63,183 nucleotides of DNA, from positions 1 through 63,183 of the forward strand of contig DLRY01000009.1 of assembly GCA_002500665.1 (NCBI GenBank). Reading direction: 5' to 3'. This document shows, piece after piece, positions 1 through 8,161 of this stretch; position 1 is the stretch's first letter, and each line of letters starts with the position of its first letter. The position numbers were made by a program, and so were the translations under genes. Under the pieces are notes generated by a model. It searched no databases, was not told the origin of the DNA, and saw only the letters and a list, made by a program, of their open reading frames with translations. This stretch comes from Opitutia bacterium UBA7876 (GTDB taxonomy: Bacteria; Verrucomicrobiota; Verrucomicrobiia; Opitutales; Seribacteraceae).

Positions 1-439
1 TTTTCAACAAGTAAGAGCCCTTTGACTGAAAAAAATGTAAAAAACAAGAATATTTGATCCTAAAATGGGCACCACACGATATTAATTATGTAGTTCCAGC
101 CTATCTAAACGAAAAATGGATTATTGGGAAAGTGGTATGAATTGGGGTTTCGCTCTGTTTGTCGTAATCATTACGATGTACATTTGCTGGGCTTTCGCAG
201 GATAAGTTTTCTTTAATAGTTCACAAACTTGCACCCTCACCTGACCTTAGTAAGCTAGTTCCGAAAAAGTTGACTGGTCGTCAAGCGAATTGAAATCAGG
301 TTTAACCCTGCGCACAATCACTCAACACATTCTCAAAGGTAATTTAAAGATCGGAACAAACAGCGATTTGAATCTCGCTCATCCGCCCTTGGCAGTGCTT
401 TGCACCCAACGGACCAAGTCGAAACGATCGTAAGGAGAA
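1..439. other. AT-rich leader region before tRNA-Cys
   Basis: This stretch is visibly more AT-rich than the rest of the window. Apart from the tiny ORF at 116-205 it holds no gene I can support. The ORF on the minus strand across 333-518 runs through the tRNA and is not credible. A hairpin-like segment near 360-380 (AGCGA/TCGCT on the minus strand) resembles a T-arm, but no acceptor stem can be built around it, so it is not called as a second tRNA. Confidence 0.4.
116..205 (+). CDS. Possible 29-aa single-pass membrane peptide
   Basis: An ATG at 116 opens a 29-codon frame ending in TAA at 203-205; an internal ATG at 137 would give 22 residues. The peptide has a short polar N-terminus (MDYWESGMNW) followed by an unbroken hydrophobic helix of about 18 residues (FALFVVIITMYICWAFAG), so it would be one membrane span with almost no soluble part. 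Such peptides exist as accessory subunits of transporters and oxidases, but nothing here names the partner because the upstream gene lies outside the window. A weak purine stretch (GGGAAAG) precedes the internal ATG and none precedes the first. It could be chance; the clean helix and abrupt end argue mildly for a real gene. Confidence 0.35.
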   Translation: MDYWESGMNWGFALFVVIITMYICWAFAG

Positions 440-514
440 TGGAGGCGCGGGCCGGAATCGAACCGGCGAATAGAGGATTTGCAGTCCCCGGCCTTACCAC
501 TTGGCTACCGCGCC
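440..514 (-). tRNA. tRNA-Cys (GCA)
   Basis: Read on the minus strand the gene begins GGCGCGGTAGCCAAGTGGTA and folds as a cloverleaf. The acceptor stem pairs GGCGCGG with CCGCGCC, the D-arm has the usual AGTGGTA loop, the anticodon loop is CTGCAAA with anticodon GCA, and the T-arm contains GGTTCGATTCC. The discriminator base is U, as expected for tRNA-Cys, and CCA is encoded (440-442). It is transcribed divergently from the sulfatase gene starting at 590. No integrase or repeated 3' end is visible nearby, so there is no sign that it serves as an attachment site. Confidence 0.95.
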
Positions 515-589
515 GCACTCCAAAACCCTTGATAAGTATTGACTACCACCCCATCGAGCAAGCAAAAAGCCCTTTTGCAAACCCTCATC

Positions 590-2284
590 ATGAAACCAAA
601 GATCCTCCTTTTTTTCCTTACTCTAACCTTCCCCCTGCTGGGCTTTGCCGCCAAACGGCCGAACGTCGTTGTCATCATGGCGGACGACATGGGCTGGTCG
701 GACATCGGCTGCTACGGCAGCGAGATCGAGACCCCCAACCTCGACCGCCTGGCCAAGAACGGGCTGCGCTTCACCCAGTTCTACAACACGGGACGCTGTT
801 GCCCGACGCGGGCCACTCTCTTGACCGGGACTTATGCCCACCAAGCGGGCATCGGTCACATGATGAACGACCGGGGTCTGCCGGGCTACAAGGGAGACTT
901 GGGCAACGACGTCCGGACGATTGCGGAAGTCATGAAGACAGCCGATTATTCGACTTATCTCTCGGGCAAGTGGCACGTCACCCCGAAGATTCGACCGGGC
1001 GACTCCCAGCACAACTGGCCCAGGCAGCGCGGCTTCGACCGTTTCTACGGAACCATTCACGGAGCGGGCAGTTTCTTCGATCCCAATTCCCTGACCCGGG
1101 GGAACACCCTTATCTCCCCCTACGCGGACCCAGAGTACGAGCCCAAAACCTTTTATTACACGGATGCCATCAACGACCACGCCGCCAAGTTCATCACCGA
1201 GCACAAAAGCGACGACCCTTTCTTCCTTTACGTCGCCCACACCGCCCCGCACTGGCCCATGCATGCCTTGCCCAAGGATATGGCTAAGTATAAGGGCCGC
1301 TACGACGATGGCTGGGAAGCTATGCGCAAGGCCCGCTACGAGCGCCAGCTCAAGATGGGCCTGATCGACGAGAAATGGGAATTGTCCCCCCGGGACGGAG
1401 CTGCCTGGAAGGACGCTCCCGACAAGGAATGGGAAATCCGCCTGATGGAGGTTTACGCCGCCATGGTGGACCGCCTCGACCAGGGGCTGGGCAACGTCGT
1501 TTCCGCCCTCGAGAAAAGAAAGATGCTCGACGATACCCTGATCCTTTTTCTCGCCGACAATGGGGGATGCGCCGAGGGCATGGGCAGGAGAAGAGGCATC
1601 CAGTACAAGGACAAGGACCCCGACCAGCTCAAGCCCATGAAGCCGACCGATCTGCAGACCGACATGATTCCCAGGCGCACCCGCGAGGGGGTCGTGGTCA
1701 AGCAGGGCACCGAGGTCATGACGGGCGGCCCGGACACCTACCACGGCTACGGCCTGGCCTGGGCGAACGCCAGCAACACCCCCTTCCGCCAGTACAAGCA
1801 CTGGGTACACGAGGGAGGCATCAGCTCTCCCTTGGTAGCCCACTGGCCCAATGGCATTGACGAGAAATTGAATGGCAAGACGGACGATCAGCCCACCCAC
1901 CTGATCGACCTAATGGCGACCTGCGTGGACTTGGGCAATGCTACCTACCCCAAGAAAGTCGAGGGAAGAGAGATCGTTCCCCTGCAGGGCGTATCCATCG
2001 CCCCCGCCTTCTCGGGCCGGAAGATCAACCGTCCCAACCCAATTTTCTGGGAGCATGAGGGCAACCGGGCCATCCGGATCGGGAAGTGGAAACTGGTAGC
2101 CAAGGGAGCGAGGGGAGCCTGGGAACTCTACGACATCGACGAGGACCGCACGGAACTGAACGACCTAAGCGAAAAGCAACCCGGGCGAGCCAAGGAAATG
2201 GCTAACTTGTGGGAAGCCTGGGCCATCGAGGCGAAGGCCAAGCCCTGGCCTTGGGGACCGAAGAAGAAAAAAGGCGGCAAATAA
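590..2284 (+). CDS. Exported arylsulfatase (FGly sulfatase)
   Basis: The 564-aa product is a type I sulfatase hydrolysing sulfate esters, probably on algal polysaccharide or its fragments, in the periplasm or outside. Residues 1-21 form a signal peptide (MKPKILLFFLTLTFPLLGFA), which is why the ATG at 590 is preferred over the upstream frame beginning at 539. The metal-binding ADDMG motif is near residues 31-35. The formylglycine signature CCPTR is at 70-74, with C70 the residue to be oxidised, followed by LLTG. SGKWH and the C-terminal ELYDIDEDRTELNDL complete the family pattern. No maturation enzyme is encoded in the window. It lies 17 nt upstream of uxaC, so sulfate removal and uronate metabolism are probably co-expressed. 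The substrate cannot be read from sequence. Confidence 0.93.
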   Translation: MKPKILLFFLTLTFPLLGFAAKRPNVVVIMADDMGWSDIGCYGSEIETPNLDRLAKNGLRFTQFYNTGRCCPTRATLLTGTYAHQAGIGHMMNDRGLPGYKGDLGNDVRTIAEVMKTADYSTYLSGKWHVTPKIRPGDSQHNWPRQRGFDRFYGTIHGAGSFFDPNSLTRGNTLISPYADPEYEPKTFYYTDAINDHAAKFITEHKSDDPFFLYVAHTAPHWPMHALPKDMAKYKGRYDDGWEAMRKARYERQLKMGLIDEKWELSPRDGAAWKDAPDKEWEIRLMEVYAAMVDRLDQGLGNVVSALEKRKMLDDTLILFLADNGGCAEGMGRRRGIQYKDKDPDQLKPMKPTDLQTDMIPRRTREGVVVKQGTEVMTGGPDTYHGYGLAWANASNTPFRQYKHWVHEGGISSPLVAHWPNGIDEKLNGKTDDQPTHLIDLMATCVDLGNATYPKKVEGREIVPLQGVSIAPAFSGRKINRPNPIFWEHEGNRAIRIGKWKLVAKGARGAWELYDIDEDRTELNDLSEKQPGRAKEMANLWEAWAIEAKAKPWPWGPKKKKGGK

Positions 2285-2301
2285 GCAAGCGCTCCCCGCT
2301 A

Positions 2302-3705
2302 ATGAGCTTCATCGACGATGATTTTCTCCTGACCGGCAAGGAAGCGGTCGCCCTCTACCATGACTATGCGAAGGACGAGCCGATCCTCGATTTCCACAAC
2401 CACCTCCCGCCCGATGAGGTTGCGGACGACCGCAGCTTTTCCAACTTGGCCGAGATCTGGCTGGAGGGGGACCACTACAAGTGGCGGGCCATGCGGGCCA
2501 ACGGAACGCCCGAGAAACTGGTCACGGGTGATGGCGACCCAAAGGAAAAGTATTTGGCTTGGGCGGGCACCATTCCGCACACCCTGGGAAACCCCCTCTA
2601 TCACTGGACCCACCTCGAGCTGAAGCGCTGCTTCGGAATCGAGGAGCTACTCGGCCCAGACACGGCGGAACAAATCTGGGACCGGGCCAACGAGCAACTG
2701 GCCGAGCCGTCCTTCTCGGCCCGGGGCATGCTCAGGCGCTTCGACGTGAAGGCCCTCTGCACGACGGACGACCCGGCCGACCCGACCACCCACCACGAGG
2801 CAATCGACAACGACCCGGAAATCGAGACCGCGGTCTACCCGACCTTCCGCCCGGACAAATCCTGGGGAATCGGACTGGCCGGCCCCTTCAAGGGATGGCT
2901 CGAGGGTCTGGAGGAAACTTCCGGGATTTCCATTTCCAGCCTGGACGATTTCCTTTCCGCGCTGGCCAAGAGAGTCGAGGATTTCCACGCCCTCGGGTCG
3001 CGCATTTCCGACCACAGCTTCCCCTACTTCTTTTGCGATTTCCCGAGCGAGCAGGATGCGAAGAGAATTTTCCAGGAAACCCTCGACGGCAAGGACGCAG
3101 AGCGGCCGGAGGAGGAAGCCTTCGGAGCCTTCGTCATGCATCGCCTGGCCCGGCTCTACGCCGAGAGAGGATGGACCATGCAAATCCACCTCGGCCCTTT
3201 GCGCAACAACTCCAGCCGCCTGCTGCGGTCATTCGGGCCCGACGCGGGAACCGATTCAATCGGGGACTGGCCCCAGGCCGAGAGAATGAGCCATTTTCTC
3301 GACCGCCTGGACAGCGAGGACGCCCTACCCAGGACCATCGTCTACAACAACAACCCCTCGGACAACTTTACCGTCGCCACCATGCTGGGGAACTTCCAGC
3401 GGGAGATACCCGGCAAGATGCAGCTCGGCTCGGGTTGGTGGCACCTCGATCAGCGCGACGGGATGGAGGAACAGCTTAAGACGCTGGCCAACCTGGGCCT
3501 GCTCTCGCGCTTCGTGGGGATGCTGACCGACTCGCGGTCCTTTCTTTCCTTCCCGCGCCACGAGTACTTCCGCAGAATCCTCTGCAACCTCCTAGGCACC
3601 TGGATGAGGGACGGCTTCGTCCCCAACGACCCCGAACTGATAGGTGACATCGCGCGCCGGGTCTGCTTCCGGAACGCCCGCGAGTTTCTGAGGCTTGGGG
3701 AATAA
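2302..3705 (+). CDS. uxaC: Glucuronate/uronate isomerase
   Basis: The 467-aa protein matches uronate isomerase, which converts D-glucuronate to fructuronate or galacturonate to tagaturonate in the cytoplasm. The N-terminus carries the FHNHLPPDEVADDR metal-binding segment typical of the family, followed by NLAEIWLEGDHYKWRAMR. The centre has LCTTDDPAD, and the C-terminal third has LGSGWWHLDQRDGMEEQL and MLTDSRSFLSFPRHEYFRRI. Length and motif order are those of full-length UxaC. The ATG at 2302 follows the sulfatase stop by 17 nt; the longer frame from 2209 would overlap the sulfatase and is rejected. With the sulfatase it suggests use of sulfated uronate-rich polysaccharide. Its stop lies 7 nt from the convergent gene with no terminator between them. 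Confidence 0.95.
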   Translation: MSFIDDDFLLTGKEAVALYHDYAKDEPILDFHNHLPPDEVADDRSFSNLAEIWLEGDHYKWRAMRANGTPEKLVTGDGDPKEKYLAWAGTIPHTLGNPLYHWTHLELKRCFGIEELLGPDTAEQIWDRANEQLAEPSFSARGMLRRFDVKALCTTDDPADPTTHHEAIDNDPEIETAVYPTFRPDKSWGIGLAGPFKGWLEGLEETSGISISSLDDFLSALAKRVEDFHALGSRISDHSFPYFFCDFPSEQDAKRIFQETLDGKDAERPEEEAFGAFVMHRLARLYAERGWTMQIHLGPLRNNSSRLLRSFGPDAGTDSIGDWPQAERMSHFLDRLDSEDALPRTIVYNNNPSDNFTVATMLGNFQREIPGKMQLGSGWWHLDQRDGMEEQLKTLANLGLLSRFVGMLTDSRSFLSFPRHEYFRRILCNLLGTWMRDGFVPNDPELIGDIARRVCFRNAREFLRLGE

Positions 3706-3712
3706 GGGCTGC

Positions 3713-6700
3713 TCAGCGGGTAGGAACCTGCAGGACGACCATGCCGGACGCCCCCTTGAGCGAATGAGTCGTTTCCTTGCCCAAGGGCGAGCGGACAATG
3801 GCTTGCTCGACGGGGTTCGACTCTTGATGGGCAATGAAGATGCGGGGATCGGGAGCGGACAGGTGGGAATTTCCCAAGGCCATCTGAAAGGCCTTTTCCC
3901 GGCCGTCCCGGAATCGCAAGAGTAGGCGCGAACCCACCGCCCGGCGATTACCGTTGCTCCCCTGCAGGCGGATACAGAGGGGCATGCCCAGTTCGGATTG
4001 GTTCACGAGAGCCCTCGGTTTTCCCATGTTGGCGGAGGCAAGCAGATCGGGTCGATGGTCCCCATTGAGATCCTGTAGCAGAAAGGCTCGCCCGTCGCCC
4101 TGCAGAAGAACCCCGCTCTCCCGTTCGAAAAGCGGGCGGAAGCCGCCCTTCCCGTCCCCCAGAAGAAGAAGACCCGCCCCCCCGTTGAGGCGACCGGTCT
4201 CGGGCTGCATGGGAAAGAAGTTCTGGGCCATGGCCAGGTCGTCCCAGCCATCCCCGTCGAAATCCGCAAAGGCCATTCCGAAAACGGGAGCGGTCTGGGC
4301 CAAGGGAGGAAGCTCGCGAAAGACGAACTTTCCATACCCCGAGTTGACGAGTAAGCCCGAGGCCAGTTCGTTGATCTCTAGCTTGCGCGAGCGATCGAGA
4401 AATCGGGGCTGATAGACCTCCGTAAGCCCTGCCTTGGCAAAGGAATGAAAAGTCTTGAACTTGCCCGCCAGACTGGGGATGGCCCGGGTCGAGCAACTCT
4501 TGCCCCGGATGGGAAAAGCGTGACCGTTTTCACGGCAGGCCTCCACGAAGCGGGCCTTACCGGAGCCATCGACATCCCCCCAGTAGGCAAGGTAGGGGTT
4601 TCCCACCGAGGCATGATACTTGGTGTTGAGCCCCATGTTGCCGACCGCGTAATCGAGGTCGCCGTCGTTGTCGAAATCGGCCTGGGCAAGAGAGGTCCAC
4701 CACCCGAGACGAGCCGCGGTCCCCGCCTCCTTGGTGCGGTCGACCAGCTTTCCTTTCTCGTTTCTCCAGAACTCGACCGGTCCCCATTCCGTAGTCAGCG
4801 CCAGGTCGCACCAACCGTCACCGTCATAGTCCGTCCAAAGAGAGGAAGTGACCATCCCGGTTTGGCCCAGGCCGGGCGCCAGGGCATCGGTTGCGTCGGC
4901 GAACACACCTCCCCGGTTGACCAGCAGGCGACTGCCGGGCGTATCCGGGTAGCTGCCACGGGTGAGACGCCCACCGACGAAGAGGTCGAGATCGCCGTCC
5001 CGGTCGAAATCGCAGGCCGAGACGGGTCCCCCGCTGTCCCGCAGGTTCGGGGTATTGGCCAAGCCGATGGCAAACCCGCCCTTGCCGTCGTTAAGGTAGA
5101 GACGATCGCGCAGGTAGAGGGATGGAACGCGAGGGGAATATCCACCCGAGACCACGAAGAGATCGAGGTCTCCATCGGAATCGGCATCGAGAAAAACGGA
5201 GCCCATGTCCTCGAACCCTAGAACCTCCTGGGCCTCGAAGTGCTTCTCTGCCTTCTTCGAGAATCCGTCCGACGAGCCCTGCGAGACGAGAAGGCTTGGA
5301 GCAGTCCCGGTCCCCTGGCCTAGGAAAAGATCGAGATCGCCGTCGCCATCCACGTCGCCCGAGCTCATGCCCGGGCCAAGGCGCGAGGGACGATAAGGAA
5401 GCAGAGGCTGGAGGGCGTAGTCGTCGAGGGCATTTTCTCTGTGCCGGATATCTTTGGGGAAAACGCCTTCGTCGACCCTGAAGATGGCTCGACACGCAAC
5501 CTTCCCTCCAAGGGAAGGCGATGCGCCGGGCTGGCGAATGGCAAGCATCTGGTTGACGTCCAGGTCATCGAAGACCTGGACCTGCCCCCGCGGCCAATTC
5601 ACGGTCAACCGCTTAATCAGCTTGGCCTCGCCGAGCCCGAAATGGAGAACGGGGGCATTGGCGGAAGCGTAGCCCTGGGAGGAGGCGAGCGTACGCCAGT
5701 GGCTGCCCAGTTCCGTCCGGACCTCGACGGTCGCCCCGATCCCCCAGCGGTTCTTATCCCCGCCCATAAGACGAATGCCGAGGAAGGATCCGGTAGTGGA
5801 ATTGTTGCGGTAGAGAAGGTAGGGTCGTTCCATGGAAGCGACCGCCACGTCCAGATCGCCGTCGCGGTCGAAATCGGCCAGGGCGGCCCCAAAACTGACC
5901 CCCAACTCGTTGAATCCCCATTCAGCGGACATTTTGCGGAAGGAGACGCCCCTCAGGTTGCGGAAGATGAAGTTCTCGTCCTTCTTGGGAGGGCTCTTCC
6001 GCCAAAATGCGGCTTTCTCTCCTTCCGTCTTGAGAGACTCCGCCTGGTTGAGGATATCGGAATTAGTCCGGTCCTGAGTCATGCCGTTCGTGCCCAGCAG
6101 GTCGATCCAGCCGTCGTTGTCGAAGTCGCCGAATTTGACTGACCAGGTCCAGTCCGTGCCGGCCAGACCCGCCATTTGGGCGACCTCCAGGAACGCCTTG
6201 CCTCCCGTATTGAGGAAAAGACAGTTCCTCATGTACTGCCGAGGATCAGCGGTCCTGAGAAACCATCCGTCCTTCTCCATGTCCCCCATGCCGATCTTAG
6301 ACTTGTAGTGATCGGAGCCCGCCATGTCGGTGGTCATGAGATCGGACCATCCGTCATTGTTGAAGTCTCCCTGGTCCACGCCCATGGAAAACCAAGGAAC
6401 GTGCGGGAGGACCTCCTTGGTCGAATCCCGGAAACCCTTTCCCTGCTGGTTACGGTACAAACGGTCCGGTCCATAGAAATCGTTGGCCAGGTAGAGGTCG
6501 ATCCAGCCGTCCCGGTCGTAGTCGAACCAAACCGCCGCCAGCCCCTCGTCCGCGCCCACCAGTCCGAGTTCCTCGCCCACCTCGCGGAAGCGGTCCCCCT
6601 CGTTGCGGTAGAGCAGATCGTACTCCCCCGCCCGAACCGCTCGGAGCTTCTCGGTGGGGTGAAAGACCAGGTTGAAGACCTCCCTGAATTTTTCCTCGAC

Positions 6701-7414
6701 CTCGAACCGGCCGTTGGAAAAAGTGCCCTCGATCTTCGTCATCCTGGTTCCGATCGGCTTTCCGCTCAGCCGGTTGGTGACCAGATAGCCGTCCAAGTCC
6801 CCGTCCCGGTCGAAATCGGCAAACGCCATCTGCACGCTCGCCCCCGTGCGTTCCAGCCCTAGGGATTCGGCCGCATCCTCGAACTTGCCTTCGCCACGGT
6901 TGAGGAGAACGAGGTTGCGGTCCCCCGTTCCCGCCACGAACAAATCGAGCCGACCGTCCCCGTTCAGGTCGACGAAACTGCAGCCCACCGCCCAGTGATC
7001 GGAAAAGATTTTCTCCAGGCCGGCCTTGGCCGTGACGTCCTCGAAGCGGAACCCTCCCAAGTTGCGGAACAGGCGGTGCCCTCCATAGGGATGAGCAAAG
7101 AACAGATCGTCCCAGCCGTCCCCGTCGAAGTCACCGGCACAGACGCCTCGGGCATGGCGCCTTGTCACGAAAAAGGAGTTTTCCTCCAGAGGATCCCTCG
7201 AACCCGATTTTTTCGGGAGCACGAACCTAACCCCGCTCTCTGCAGAGGGAACCTCAGAAAGGAGGGGCAAGGGGCCCTTGGCCTTGGATCTTGGGGACAT
7301 GTGGAGCTCCTCAAGGTCGGCGGGATTACCGGAAAGCTTGACTACAAGGCTAAAAAACGTCCAAACAAGGAATCGGAGAACGAGCTTCACATATGCGGAA
7401 CTCATAGTAATCAT
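3713..7414 (-). CDS. CRTAC1-type FG-GAP/UnbV exported protein, duplicated architecture
   Basis: This 1233-aa protein begins with a hydrophobic export segment (VLRFLVWTFFSLVV) and is then built from many FG-GAP/VCBS blades, each with a calcium-type loop such as DFDGDGWDDLFF, DLNGDGRLDLFV or DFDRDGDLDGYL. A UnbV/ASPIC domain follows near residues 560-640 (WGIGATVEVRTELG ... VNWPRGQVQVFDDL). A second run of blades and a second UnbV-like end (VGSRLLLRFRDG ... SHLSAPDPRIFIAHQ) complete it, so the unit looks duplicated head to tail. The family is usually extracellular with unknown biochemistry. ATG at 7414 or 7405 could be the start; neither has a Shine-Dalgarno, while an AAGGA lies before an out-of-frame ATG at 7427. 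It is convergent with uxaC and divergent from the EF-hand gene. Confidence 0.88.
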   Translation of the reverse strand: MITMSSAYVKLVLRFLVWTFFSLVVKLSGNPADLEELHMSPRSKAKGPLPLLSEVPSAESGVRFVLPKKSGSRDPLEENSFFVTRRHARGVCAGDFDGDGWDDLFFAHPYGGHRLFRNLGGFRFEDVTAKAGLEKIFSDHWAVGCSFVDLNGDGRLDLFVAGTGDRNLVLLNRGEGKFEDAAESLGLERTGASVQMAFADFDRDGDLDGYLVTNRLSGKPIGTRMTKIEGTFSNGRFEVEEKFREVFNLVFHPTEKLRAVRAGEYDLLYRNEGDRFREVGEELGLVGADEGLAAVWFDYDRDGWIDLYLANDFYGPDRLYRNQQGKGFRDSTKEVLPHVPWFSMGVDQGDFNNDGWSDLMTTDMAGSDHYKSKIGMGDMEKDGWFLRTADPRQYMRNCLFLNTGGKAFLEVAQMAGLAGTDWTWSVKFGDFDNDGWIDLLGTNGMTQDRTNSDILNQAESLKTEGEKAAFWRKSPPKKDENFIFRNLRGVSFRKMSAEWGFNELGVSFGAALADFDRDGDLDVAVASMERPYLLYRNNSTTGSFLGIRLMGGDKNRWGIGATVEVRTELGSHWRTLASSQGYASANAPVLHFGLGEAKLIKRLTVNWPRGQVQVFDDLDVNQMLAIRQPGASPSLGGKVACRAIFRVDEGVFPKDIRHRENALDDYALQPLLPYRPSRLGPGMSSGDVDGDGDLDLFLGQGTGTAPSLLVSQGSSDGFSKKAEKHFEAQEVLGFEDMGSVFLDADSDGDLDLFVVSGGYSPRVPSLYLRDRLYLNDGKGGFAIGLANTPNLRDSGGPVSACDFDRDGDLDLFVGGRLTRGSYPDTPGSRLLVNRGGVFADATDALAPGLGQTGMVTSSLWTDYDGDGWCDLALTTEWGPVEFWRNEKGKLVDRTKEAGTAARLGWWTSLAQADFDNDGDLDYAVGNMGLNTKYHASVGNPYLAYWGDVDGSGKARFVEACRENGHAFPIRGKSCSTRAIPSLAGKFKTFHSFAKAGLTEVYQPRFLDRSRKLEINELASGLLVNSGYGKFVFRELPPLAQTAPVFGMAFADFDGDGWDDLAMAQNFFPMQPETGRLNGGAGLLLLGDGKGGFRPLFERESGVLLQGDGRAFLLQDLNGDHRPDLLASANMGKPRALVNQSELGMPLCIRLQGSNGNRRAVGSRLLLRFRDGREKAFQMALGNSHLSAPDPRIFIAHQESNPVEQAIVRSPLGKETTHSLKGASGMVVLQVPTR

Positions 7415-7522
7415 GAAAAAAATTCATCGACTGTCCTTCAAGAATAAAATTTTTTGAAACTTACCCTAAGGATTTTCGTTTAAGCACTTTATCAACAACC
7501 AAAAACCAAGGAGATCACCCAC

Positions 7523-8047
7523 ATGAAAAAGTTTCTAACCATTCTGGTGGCAGTAACGCTTGCCTGCGGACTGAACGCAATGCCCGAGAGGGAAGGCGGA
7601 AAGAAGGGCGGACCGCCCGAAGGACGTCCTTCCCGTGAGGAAGTCATGAAGAAGTTCGACAAGGACGGCGATGGCAAGCTCAGCGAGAGCGAGCGGGCCG
7701 AGTTGCGCAAAGCCATGGCAAACCGGGGAGGCCCCGGAGGCCGGCGCCCTCCGCCGCAATTGATGAAGCAGTTCGACAAGGACGGCGACGGCAAGCTCAG
7801 CGAGAGCGAGAGGGCCCAGTTACGCAAGACCATGGAAGCTCGCCGCAAGGAATTCATGGCCAAGTTCGACAAGGACGGCGACGGCAAGCTCAACGAGGAG
7901 GAGCGCAAGGCTGCTATGGCCGCCCGCCCCAAGCCCGGTGAGGGCAGACCGGAAGGCAAACCCCGAGGACCCGGCGACAAGAAGGGCAAGGGCAAAGGAA
8001 AGAGGGAAGGCGGAAAGAAGAAAAAGGGAGAAGATCCCGAAGCCTGA
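7523..8047 (+). CDS. Exported three-EF-hand calcium-binding protein
   Basis: This is a 174-aa exported protein with a signal peptide at about 1-19 (MKKFLTILVAVTLACGLNA). It has three almost identical 12-residue EF-hand loops, DKDGDGKLSESE at 46-57 and 85-96 and DKDGDGKLNEEE at 116-127. Positions 1, 3, 5 and 12 of every loop are canonical Asp/Asp/Asp/Glu, so all three should bind calcium. The linkers are rich in Gly, Pro and Arg, and the tail from about 135 is very basic (Lys/Gly/Arg repeats). The ATG is preceded by AAGGAG at good spacing. It is a monocistronic unit closed by the terminator at 8067. No enzymatic domain is present; calcium buffering or an extracellular scaffold role is inference. 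Confidence 0.85.
   Translation: MKKFLTILVAVTLACGLNAMPEREGGKKGGPPEGRPSREEVMKKFDKDGDGKLSESERAELRKAMANRGGPGGRRPPPQLMKQFDKDGDGKLSESERAQLRKTMEARRKEFMAKFDKDGDGKLNEEERKAAMAARPKPGEGRPEGKPRGPGDKKGKGKGKREGGKKKKGEDPEA
7650..7903 (+). repeat. Tandem EF-hand coding repeats
   Basis: Three copies of a roughly 40-bp segment encoding FDKDGDGKL plus flanking residues start near 7655, 7772 and 7865. The first two differ at only a few bases over the loop (for example ggcgatggc against ggcgacggc). Conservation at synonymous positions points to recent duplication or gene conversion within the gene. Confidence 0.7.
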
Positions 8048-8066
8048 TTCTCCTGTACAACCCTTT

Positions 8067-8097
8067 AAAAAGAGCCTCTCCAGAGGCTCTTTTTTTG
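8067..8097 (+). terminator. Rho-independent terminator after EF-hand gene
   Basis: The stem AGAGCCTC (8071-8078) pairs with GAGGCTCT (8083-8090) around a TCCA tetraloop. Flanking A and T residues extend the stem, and a run of T follows at 8091-8096. It lies 20 nt after the EF-hand stop and separates that gene from proA. Confidence 0.9.
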
Positions 8098-8161
8098 TTG
8101 TTTTTTTGGAAGGCGGAAGTCAAAACTCTTCCTCCTGCACTTCTCACCCCAGACCATCGAA

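Noticed and set aside
340..435. Possible second tRNA beside tRNA-Cys
   Set aside because: A T-arm-like hairpin exists, but the loop is eight bases and no acceptor or anticodon stem can be formed.
440..514. tRNA-Cys as an integration site for a genomic island
   Set aside because: No integrase and no direct repeat of the tRNA 3' end were seen.
623..1900. Long minus-strand open frame opposite the first sulfatase (425 codons)
   Set aside because: It is an antisense shadow of a GC-rich gene; the plus-strand sulfatase has clear motifs and the shadow has none.
7650..7903. EF-hand repeats as a CRISPR-like or mobile repeat
   Set aside because: They are in frame, encode calcium loops and have unequal coding spacers.
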